From an uncultured bacterium (lineage in GTDB: Bacteria > Cyanobacteriota > Vampirovibrionia > Gastranaerophilales > Gastranaerophilaceae): a stretch of DNA of 52,169 bases. A program made the translations under genes and the position numbers. The stretch spans positions 1 to 52,169 of the forward strand of contig CASDWH010000011.1 in NCBI GenBank assembly GCA_949284715.1, in the 5' to 3' direction. Under the pieces are notes generated by a model. The model did not search any database and was not told the DNA's origin. It saw only the letters and a list, made by a program, of their open reading frames with translations. Numbering within the stretch: position 1 is the stretch's first letter; every line of letters starts with the position of its first letter. This document shows positions 33,444 to 40,514 of this stretch, one piece after another.

Positions 33444-34214
33444 ATGACGTTTGTAACGAGAGCGATAAAATATACTAATAAAAATATGGTGATTCTCTGC
33501 GCTCTGATACTATTTCAGTGTCTGGGCAGTGTATATATTTATGTATCGCAGGGCGCAAATCCTTTGCAGGGGTTTTTAGCCATACTGCTTTATTTCTTAA
33601 TGCTTGCAGCATTCTTTGCAGGCTTTTGTAACCTTATAAAAACAGTTCTTGATGATAAACCTTTAAAATCGAAATTCGTTGAAGGTGTCGGCGAGTATTT
33701 CCTGCCTGTTCTCGGTATATTTATTCTCTCAATCTTATTTTGTCTTATAGTAACAGAAGTTTCGTGGATTATACTACAGCATCAGTTTGGCAGTTTGGCG
33801 CCGGTGGTTGAACTTATAAACAAAACTCTCGAAAATCCTGCGGCAATGAAGTCTATTCTTGAAAGCGCGCCGGTTGAAACATTATACATGACAAATATTT
33901 TCCTTGCAGTAACCACCGTTGTGTTTGCTGTTGTCTTTTTCCAGTTTATATACTGGATTCCTGTTCTTTTTACAGAAAATAAAAAGAATATATTTAAGGG
34001 GCTATGGGCTTCGCTGAAATTTTTATACAAAAATTTCTTTGTTAATATCGGGTTGTGCCTCCTGTTTGGCGTAATATTTTTTGTATTAAATATTTTGGAG
34101 GCTCTGTCCATGCCGGTTCCGCTACTGGGAGCGTTATTTAGCATTTTGGGATATTATATATTTATAGTATTTGTATTTTCCGTTTTTATAGTTTATAAAG
34201 ACAAAAAGAATTAA
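33444..34214 (+). CDS. Integral membrane protein of unknown function
   Basis: 256 residues. The ATG follows TTGGAGGAGCAAAT; an in-frame ATG six codons earlier would place that ribosome site inside the gene. Hydrophobic segments occur around residues 15-35, 40-65, 85-110, 145-172, 190-215 and 220-245, so about six spans. The polar motif LIKTVLDDKPLKSKFVEGVGEYF sits after the second. It resembles the general shape of DUF4013-like membrane proteins, but I cannot assign a family. First gene of a run of three envelope-type genes. Confidence 0.68.
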   Translation: MTFVTRAIKYTNKNMVILCALILFQCLGSVYIYVSQGANPLQGFLAILLYFLMLAAFFAGFCNLIKTVLDDKPLKSKFVEGVGEYFLPVLGIFILSILFCLIVTEVSWIILQHQFGSLAPVVELINKTLENPAAMKSILESAPVETLYMTNIFLAVTTVVFAVVFFQFIYWIPVLFTENKKNIFKGLWASLKFLYKNFFVNIGLCLLFGVIFFVLNILEALSMPVPLLGALFSILGYYIFIVFVFSVFIVYKDKKN

Positions 34215-34235
34215 TGTTTTATTGCAGGTAATAGT

Positions 34236-34997
34236 ATGAAAAAGATTTTATTAATATTAGCAATTCTAGTATTTGGCTGTGCGTACGCGACAGAAGAACC
34301 GGTAAATGAGCAGACTGATGAAATTACTGTTGAAAAAGAAGAACAACAGCTCCGGTCTGATACTAAAAGGGAAGAGCAGATTGTAAAAGAACAATCTTTA
34401 CAGGCAAGGGTTAATGCTATCGGGTACAGGATTTTAAATGCGAATAAAATAGATAAACCCATAGTATTTACTTATACAGTCGATAATAAGCCATTACTGC
34501 CTGTTGACACTTCTGTTACAAAACGGCAGATAATCTTTTATGATGCATATTTCAAATATACGGAGAATGATGATGAAATAGCCGCAATACTGGCAAGAGA
34601 GATTTCAAAAGCTGTACGTTCGTATGATGGTGCATGGGGCGGTTGGATTTCCGGCGCGCAGATAAAAATGGCGCCTAAAAAGTATGAAATCTTTGCTGAT
34701 AAACGCGCGGTTGACTATATGGTTTATGCAGGATACAATCCGCTCGGTCTTATAACCTTAATTCATAAAGCGTATCCGCAGAAAAGGTATGATACAATTT
34801 CTTATACCAATTTAACTTCAAGACGTCTGGCAATTATTTATGAATATATTTTTGTTAAATACCCGCAGTTTTTGGTTAATAACGAATATATAAATAATGA
34901 AGCGTACCAGAATTTTTTGTTAAGCTCTGTTAATAATAGGTTAAAATTAAAGCATAAATTGGAATCAGGTACGACAGAGAGTCCGAGATATGAATAA
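34236..34997 (+). CDS. Exported M48-like protein with a lost zinc motif
   Basis: 253 residues, signal peptide MKKILLILAILVFGCAYA (Cys15 could be lipidated). The segment YTENDDEIAAILAREISKAV aligns with the M48 peptidase helix that normally reads HExxH, but here it is REISK at 121-125, so both zinc histidines are gone. The downstream ExxxD ligand motif (EIFADKRAVDYMVYAGYNPL, Glu151 and Asp155) is kept. An inactive, chaperone-like paralogue is the simplest view. It is cotranscribed with the neighbouring membrane and exported proteins; it overlaps the next gene by eight bases. Confidence 0.75.
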   Translation: MKKILLILAILVFGCAYATEEPVNEQTDEITVEKEEQQLRSDTKREEQIVKEQSLQARVNAIGYRILNANKIDKPIVFTYTVDNKPLLPVDTSVTKRQIIFYDAYFKYTENDDEIAAILAREISKAVRSYDGAWGGWISGAQIKMAPKKYEIFADKRAVDYMVYAGYNPLGLITLIHKAYPQKRYDTISYTNLTSRRLAIIYEYIFVKYPQFLVNNEYINNEAYQNFLLSSVNNRLKLKHKLESGTTESPRYE

Positions 34998-35556
34998 GTT
35001 ATCAATATTGATATTACAGTTATTTTTCATTATGCTGCCGGTGGCTGCGGCTGCAACTGTAGTTGATGATTTTCCTGCGCAATGGTATAAAGATAAAGAA
35101 ATTAAATATATCAGGCCAAATATTGAGTACGATTATACAAGCTTAAAACGCGAAAAAATATGGCTTAATCCGGTTGAAAAGTATTCAACACCACACCGCG
35201 TATACGACGGAATGCCTGTCAAGCTTGTCGTAAAGCGGAATGTACGTATCGGCAGGGATTTATTAAAACACGGGACACCCGCTAAGGCAATTGTTGAACT
35301 TTCTACAACTAACGGAATGACCGGAATTCCTGCAACAATAACGATAGGTCAGGTTGAAATTCCCGGATTAGAGTCTGATAAACTCCACTGCTACTATCTA
35401 AAAGAGGGGCAGAACCGCACTGTATGGATAATGCCGTTAAAATGGGCATTAACCTGGCTGCCGTTTGTTGGTTCGTTTACGAACCTGATAAAAGGCGGAC
35501 AGGCTGTATTAAAACCAACAGATGATATTCCTGTTTATTATTACTATGAATGGTAA
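34990..35556 (+). CDS. Exported hypothetical protein
   Basis: 188 residues with a signal peptide (MNKLSILILQLFFIMLPVAAAA). No family recognised. The middle (GMPVKLVVKRNVRIGRDLLKHGTPAKAIVEL) looks like a beta-barrel-type small domain, also suggested in the C-terminal part of the SLH protein (EGTRFVAEIMDIQHP). A hydrophobic segment MPLKWALTWLPFVGSFTNLI precedes a short aromatic tail. It overlaps the M48-like gene by eight bases and is followed by 199 bases with a new promoter region. Confidence 0.65.
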   Translation: MNKLSILILQLFFIMLPVAAAATVVDDFPAQWYKDKEIKYIRPNIEYDYTSLKREKIWLNPVEKYSTPHRVYDGMPVKLVVKRNVRIGRDLLKHGTPAKAIVELSTTNGMTGIPATITIGQVEIPGLESDKLHCYYLKEGQNRTVWIMPLKWALTWLPFVGSFTNLIKGGQAVLKPTDDIPVYYYYEW

Positions 35557-35755
35557 ATCCGTATTATTCTTAATTTATTTCTGCTGAAAACCTTAAAATT
35601 GTAACTTTGTGTTTTTGTTGATATTACTGCGTTTGTGGCAGATAGTTGACTATAAAATGTAAAGTTTTGTAAATATTTTGTTCAAAATGTTAAAGTTTTT
35701 GAAAAACATGCCGTAATCTCTAGTAACGGAATAAAAAATAAAGGAGAAAAGAATT

Positions 35756-37144
35756 ATGGGTATGTCAGCAACACAAGCAAGGTTACTTCAATTAACCTCA
35801 ATGCTTAACGATGTTGAATTTGAAGGACAACAAATCAACATGGCAAGAACACAATTATCGTCCACAAGTGCAAAGTATTACAATCAACTTCTTAATATGG
35901 AAGTTCCAACCCCGCCGGTTAAGAGTGATTATACAAATTTAGTATACACTTATAGCGCAAACGGAAATGACTATACAATAACAGATATTGGCGCTCTTGA
36001 CAAAGACGGGAATGCAGAAGTTACAACACAGCATACAGGCTATGGTTCAACTGTGAATAGTACAGGTGAGGTTATGCAAGTTGTAGCAACACCTAAAAAA
36101 GTTAAAGACGAAGAAATCGGTATAATTTGTACAACAAATAAAGATAGTCTATATACCGAAGATGGTACCCCTTGTACACCAATTATAAAAGCAACAACAT
36201 ATTCTCAAGGAGCAACTTATGTTGACAGCAAAGGCGACAGTGTTGATGTGGAAAGTGCTGTTGCAGAAGAAATGGGTTCAGATAAATATATCGGAGCAGA
36301 TGGTAAAGCTGTTACTTCATACACTACCCCTATGTATACAAAGGGCGAGCAAAAGTATAATTGGGTAGACGACACAACAAAGCCTATTACCGATGAAGAA
36401 GGCAATATTACCGGTTATGAGCAAAAGAAAGAATATTATGATGAGTGGGAACTCGGTGGTGAAGTTACGCCGGAAGCATTTTTCCAATCTCTTAATCTGG
36501 GCAATGATGTAAATCAAGTCGTTGATGAATCTGAAGCCACAGCGTTTATTGGTACAGCGGCTAAAGAAGTTATGGAATATACTATTGATGGACAAACTCC
36601 GTTGTCATTTGATGATTTACCGGAAACTGATGAACGGGCAAATATGGAACAAGCCATCAGACAATCAGGGAAAAATCCAGAAGATTACTATTTTATTCCA
36701 AATGGCGAAGGCACCTATGACATGTTCTTAAAAACAGATGTTGAAGATGGTAATGATTCTGCTGAAGTTTTAACCTATGGTTATACTAATAATGCATTGT
36801 TTGAAGAAACAGAAAAAGTTAATGTCGGATTTGGTACAAATGGCAGAGTTTCTTCAATAACACTGCCTGACGGAACAAAAGTTGCCGTTACTCCAAATAT
36901 TGAAACAGATGAATTAGCCTATGAAGATGCTTACGCTCAATATACTTACGAAAAACAAATCTACGATAAAGATCAGGCGGCAGTAAATGCTCAATTGTCT
37001 ACAATCCAACAACAAGACAAACGCCTAGAACTTCAATTAACAGAGTTAGATACAAGAAGAACTCAAATAACTACAGAGTTAGACGCTTTACAAACAGTAC
37101 TAGGCGACAACATCGAACGTACTTACAAAACCTTCTCAGGTTAA
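35756..37144 (+). CDS. Axial-type protein with coiled-coil ends, unknown function
   Basis: 462 residues. The N-terminus (MGMSATQARLLQLTSMLND, then EFEGQQINMARTQLSS) and the C-terminus (a long heptad-rich helix from about residue 395 to the end, IYDKDQAAVNAQLSTIQQQ...) are helical, and the middle is beta-rich, acidic and Thr/Asp/Gly-rich. That arrangement, helical ends around a variable beta core and no cleavable signal, is the layout of flagellar axial proteins and some type III secretion substrates. No signature sequence confirms it. AAAGGAGAAAAG precedes the ATG; a strong terminator follows, so it is monocistronic and perhaps abundant. Confidence 0.65.
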   Translation: MGMSATQARLLQLTSMLNDVEFEGQQINMARTQLSSTSAKYYNQLLNMEVPTPPVKSDYTNLVYTYSANGNDYTITDIGALDKDGNAEVTTQHTGYGSTVNSTGEVMQVVATPKKVKDEEIGIICTTNKDSLYTEDGTPCTPIIKATTYSQGATYVDSKGDSVDVESAVAEEMGSDKYIGADGKAVTSYTTPMYTKGEQKYNWVDDTTKPITDEEGNITGYEQKKEYYDEWELGGEVTPEAFFQSLNLGNDVNQVVDESEATAFIGTAAKEVMEYTIDGQTPLSFDDLPETDERANMEQAIRQSGKNPEDYYFIPNGEGTYDMFLKTDVEDGNDSAEVLTYGYTNNALFEETEKVNVGFGTNGRVSSITLPDGTKVAVTPNIETDELAYEDAYAQYTYEKQIYDKDQAAVNAQLSTIQQQDKRLELQLTELDTRRTQITTELDALQTVLGDNIERTYKTFSG

Positions 37145-37178
37145 TCCTGACATCTATAACCCATAATTCAAATTTCCG

Positions 37179-37209
37179 ACTCTCTTTAGAACTAAAGAGA
37201 GTTTTTTTT
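37179..37209 (+). terminator. Rho-independent terminator
   Basis: Stem ACTCTCTTTAG / CTAAAGAGAGT followed by eight T, just downstream of the axial-type gene. Confidence 0.9.
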
Positions 37210-37215
37210 ATTTGT

Positions 37216-37243
37216 TTGTATTCATATCTTTAAGTGGTATAAT
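37216..37243 (+). promoter_or_regulatory. thrS promoter
   Basis: TTGTAT (37216-37221), 16 bases, TATAAT (37238-37243). The leader is only about 30 bases and ends in GAGGAATTTTAAAT, so no T-box fits. Confidence 0.6.
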
Positions 37244-37279
37244 TTCCCTATAAATTATTTATAGCGAGGAATTTTAAAT

Positions 37280-39052
37280 ATGGAAAAAAACGAGTCAACT
37301 CTTGGAATACTTAGACACTCAACATCACACATTATGGCGCAGGCTGTACAGAACCTGTTCCCGCAGGCTAAATTAGCTATCGGCCCTTCAACGGACACAG
37401 GGTTTTATTATGATTTTGATATGATAGACGGACATACATTTACAGAAGAAGATCTTGTTAAAATTGAACATGAAATGAAACGTATTGTTAAAGAGGATCT
37501 CGTTTTTGAAAAAGTTACTATTAACAATGTCGATGAACAGATAGAAGAATTTAAGTCTGAAGGCGAAATTTATAAAGCAGAATTACTTGAAGAACATAAG
37601 AACGATAATCCGACTTTGTATTTAACCAAAACTCGCGATGGGAAAATTCTGTTTAATGATTTATGTAAAGGCCCTCACCTTGAATCAACAAGGGATATAA
37701 AAGCATTCAAACTCTTAAAAGTAGCAGGCGCCTACTGGAGAGGTTCTGAAAAAAATAAAATGCTCCAAAGAATTTATGCTACAGCCTTCTGGACAAAAGA
37801 GGATTTGCAAAACTATTTAGACTTCCTTGCTGAAGCTGAAAAACGCGACCACCGTAAGCTCGGTGCAAAACTTGATTTATTCTCCGTAAGAGAAGAAATT
37901 GGCGCAGGTTTCGTTCTATGGCATCCAAACCTTGCTATTGTAAGAGAAGAAATTGAAAATTACTGGAGAACTGAACACAGAAAACGCGGATATGTTATTG
38001 TTAATACTCCCCAGCTTGCAAAATCAAAGCTCTGGGAACTCTCAGGACACATTGACCACTACAAAGAAAATATGTTCTTTATCCAAAAAGATAGCGATGA
38101 TGAAGAACAATATATTGTTAAGCCGATGAACTGTCCGTTCCATATTCTTATATATCAAGCAAACAGGCATTCATACCGCTCATTACCTTTAAGAATGGCC
38201 GAACTCGGAACAGTTTACAGAAAAGAAAAATCAGGCGCATTGTCCGGCTTAACCCGTGTTCAAGGTTTTACTCAGGATGACGCGCATATCTTCTGTACGC
38301 CGGAGCAGCTTGTTGATGAAATTAATGAGATTATTGACTTCGTTGCTGATACAATGGCCATATTCAATATGACTTTTGAAGTAGAATTATCAACCCGCCC
38401 TGAAAGTTATGTAGGTGAAATTGAAAACTGGAACAGAGCTGAAGCCGGCTTAAAAGAAGCAATGGACAGACGCGGTATGAAATACGAAATTAACGAAGGC
38501 GACGGTGCATTCTATGGCCCTAAGATTGATTTTAAGGTCAAAGACGCTTTAGGGAGAACATGGCAATGTGCTACTATTCAGCTTGATTTCAACCTTCCTG
38601 AACGTTTTGAACTCAAATATCAGGATAAAGACGGAGCTTTAAAAACACCGGTTATGCTTCACAGAGTAATATTCGGCTCGATGGAACGTTTCCACGGTAT
38701 ATTAATTGAACACTACGCGGGCGCATTCCCTCTATGGCTTGCCCCGACTCAGGTTGCTATTGTTCCTATATCAAATGAAAAACATATTGATTTTGCTGAA
38801 CAAGTCTATAAGAAGCTTAGAGATAAAGGAATAAGAGTCAGACTGGATGACCGTTCTGAAAGTATGAATTATAAAATCAGAGAATCGCTGCAGGATAAAA
38901 AAGTGCCTTATGTCTGCGTAATAGGTGACAGAGAAATTGAAGCAGATTCAGTTGCTGTGCGGAAACGTAAAGTCGGGCAGGTCGGTACGATGAAAGTGGA
39001 TGATTTTATAGAACAAATACTTGAAGAAATACAAACTAAAAAATCTGAATAA
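37280..39052 (+). CDS. thrS: Threonyl-tRNA synthetase lacking the TGS domain
   Basis: 590 residues, about 50 shorter than usual. The protein starts directly at the editing domain (LRHSTSHIMAQAVQNLFP), so the N-terminal TGS domain is absent; no upstream in-frame coding continues because the promoter and terminator lie there. Editing-domain CKGPHLESTRDI, class II motif 2 YRKEKSGALSGLTRVQGFTQDDAH, zinc ligand in MNCPFH and the anticodon-binding C-terminal domain (WLAPTQVAIVPIS) are intact. Charges tRNA-Thr in the cytoplasm. Followed by its own terminator. Confidence 0.96.
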   Translation: MEKNESTLGILRHSTSHIMAQAVQNLFPQAKLAIGPSTDTGFYYDFDMIDGHTFTEEDLVKIEHEMKRIVKEDLVFEKVTINNVDEQIEEFKSEGEIYKAELLEEHKNDNPTLYLTKTRDGKILFNDLCKGPHLESTRDIKAFKLLKVAGAYWRGSEKNKMLQRIYATAFWTKEDLQNYLDFLAEAEKRDHRKLGAKLDLFSVREEIGAGFVLWHPNLAIVREEIENYWRTEHRKRGYVIVNTPQLAKSKLWELSGHIDHYKENMFFIQKDSDDEEQYIVKPMNCPFHILIYQANRHSYRSLPLRMAELGTVYRKEKSGALSGLTRVQGFTQDDAHIFCTPEQLVDEINEIIDFVADTMAIFNMTFEVELSTRPESYVGEIENWNRAEAGLKEAMDRRGMKYEINEGDGAFYGPKIDFKVKDALGRTWQCATIQLDFNLPERFELKYQDKDGALKTPVMLHRVIFGSMERFHGILIEHYAGAFPLWLAPTQVAIVPISNEKHIDFAEQVYKKLRDKGIRVRLDDRSESMNYKIRESLQDKKVPYVCVIGDREIEADSVAVRKRKVGQVGTMKVDDFIEQILEEIQTKKSE

Positions 39053-39058
39053 CTATAA

Positions 39059-39088
39059 GAGCCATCATTTTAATTGATGGCTCTTTTT
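39059..39088 (+). terminator. thrS terminator
   Basis: Perfect stem GAGCCATCA / TGATGGCTC, loop TTTTAAT, then five T. Confidence 0.92.
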
Positions 39089-39113
39089 ATTTAAAAATTC
39101 CATGTTATACACT

Positions 39114-39133
39114 GTTTCGATATATACCGATAA
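39114..39133 (-). repeat. Dispersed 20-base repeat, copy E (intergenic)
   Basis: Reads TTATCGGTATATATCGAAAC on the minus strand. It is one substitution from the commonest form of the six-copy repeat. It lies between the thrS terminator and the methyltransferase gene. Confidence 0.75.
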
Positions 39134-39245
39134 CATTTATATCACTGAGTAATATTTGCTAATAAAATTATTAGTACTATACCTCTTCAGTCAACTTGTT
39201 TCATACTCATTTTTATGTGAGAATACTTTAAGGGAGGTAGTGTGT

Positions 39246-40514
39246 ATGCCTAAATTCAAGCCCTATTTGACTGATGATGGTTCGGTAGGCCTGTTTTCCG
39301 GTGATTTTAACGATGTTTTCCACTCCAGAACCGGCGCACTAACCGAAGCTTATGAAAAATTTGTATTTCCATCCTCCCCAGATAAACTTAAACATAAACA
39401 AATTAATCTTTTGGATATCTGCTATGGCATCGGATACAATTCAAAAGCTTTTTTAAATTATGTTATTAAAAAAAATTTTTTTAGGACTTCTCTTATATCA
39501 CAAAATATCGTTTCGATAGGTGCTGATAATCTGCATCACAAGTGTGGTTCTGTAAGAACTGACAATAAACAAAACTATACAGAAAATAAACCTCATGTAA
39601 TTAATAATATACCTGAATGTTTTCCTTCAATTAATATTGATGCAATCGAATTTGAGAAGGAGTTTGTTTATATATCCGGATTTATAAAAGAACATTGCTA
39701 TAATAATGATTTAAAAATTCTGCCAATCGTTAATGATTTAATTATTGATAATTTGATTAGGCAATTTGGGGCTGAGTTTTATTCAGAATTAAAAAAAATA
39801 AAAGAAACTAATTTTGATTCTCATTATTTTGATAACAATCTAATTAATTTGACCTTAAAATCCTCTCACAGGGGGTATAATTATACCCAAACGAGCGTTT
39901 TATCAGCCTTGTTACATAATATATATTATCGGTACCTATCGAAACAACCTAGTAATGCCCATGGCGAATTTTATAGTATGGATTATCGGTATCTATCGAA
40001 ACGATATTTGCGCGAAATTTATCCTCGCCTTGCAGAGAAAATAAATATAAATTATTACATTGATGATGCAAGACGTGTTGTCAAAAATTTAGATAAGTTA
40101 TACAACTGCATATATTTAGATGCGTTTACTCCGGCGAAAGCCCCTGCCCTCTGGTCAGTAGAATTTTTTAAAGAATTGTACAGGCTTCTGACTGCTGATG
40201 GAATTTTACTCACCTATTCAAATTCCGCAAGAATTAGAAACGCTATGCGCCTTGCAGGTTTTTATATAGGTACAATAAAAGATTCAAAAGGTTTTCCCGC
40301 AGGAACAGCGGCGGTAAAATTAAAAGAAAATATTACCTTCCCTCTTAATTTTGAAGATAATGCAAAATTGTTAACCCGCTCTGGAATTCCTTACCATGAT
40401 TACAATCTAAACTTTTCTAATGAAGAAATCCTGAAAGATTTGCAGGAGCAAATAAATAAATCATCCCTGCCAACACTTTCCCAGTATATGAAAGGAGTAC
40501 AAAATGAAATATGA
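39246..40514 (+). CDS. MnmC-like SAM-dependent tRNA methyltransferase, interrupted by insertions
   Basis: 422 residues from MPKFKPYLTDDGSVGLFSG; GGGAGG precedes it, and the 30-codon upstream extension is unlikely. SAM motif I is LLDICYGIGYNSKAFLNY, and the C-terminal YNCIYLDAFTPAKAPALWSVEFFKEL with GILLTYSNSARIRNAMRLAGF is the MnmC N-domain pattern (methylaminomethyl-uridine methyltransferase). The chain is longer than the roughly 250-residue domain. Extra sequence lies near residues 80-125 (holding a repeat copy at 89-95) and at 228-252, where YRYLSK occurs twice, 19 residues apart. Those stretches coincide with copies of the dispersed DNA repeat. Family confident at the C-terminus; substrate inferred. 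Followed by the FAD gene with an 11-base overlap. Confidence 0.8.
   Translation: MPKFKPYLTDDGSVGLFSGDFNDVFHSRTGALTEAYEKFVFPSSPDKLKHKQINLLDICYGIGYNSKAFLNYVIKKNFFRTSLISQNIVSIGADNLHHKCGSVRTDNKQNYTENKPHVINNIPECFPSINIDAIEFEKEFVYISGFIKEHCYNNDLKILPIVNDLIIDNLIRQFGAEFYSELKKIKETNFDSHYFDNNLINLTLKSSHRGYNYTQTSVLSALLHNIYYRYLSKQPSNAHGEFYSMDYRYLSKRYLREIYPRLAEKININYYIDDARRVVKNLDKLYNCIYLDAFTPAKAPALWSVEFFKELYRLLTADGILLTYSNSARIRNAMRLAGFYIGTIKDSKGFPAGTAAVKLKENITFPLNFEDNAKLLTRSGIPYHDYNLNFSNEEILKDLQEQINKSSLPTLSQYMKGVQNEI
39510..39529 (-). repeat. Dispersed 20-base repeat, copy F (in the methyltransferase gene, antisense)
   Basis: Minus-strand reading TTATCAGCACCTATCGAAAC. In the gene it is read antisense as VSIGADN (residues 89-95), a register unlike that of the other copies. 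Confidence 0.8.
39926..39945 (+). repeat. Dispersed 20-base repeat, copy A (in the methyltransferase gene)
   Basis: TTATCGGTACCTATCGAAAC, read as YRYLSK (residues 228-233). Starts exactly 57 bases before copy B. Confidence 0.85.
39983..40002 (+). repeat. Dispersed 20-base repeat, copy B (in the methyltransferase gene)
   Basis: TTATCGGTATCTATCGAAAC, read as YRYLSK (residues 247-252), same frame as copy A because the spacing is 19 codons. Confidence 0.85.

Noticed and set aside
37209-37280. T-box riboswitch upstream of thrS
   Set aside because: The predicted leader is only about 30 bases, too short for a T-box.
39156-39245. Thirty-codon N-terminal extension of the MnmC-like protein (possible signal peptide)
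   Set aside because: Hydrophobic-looking, but the strong GGGAGG ribosome site precedes the internal ATG and a methyltransferase acting on tRNA needs no signal.
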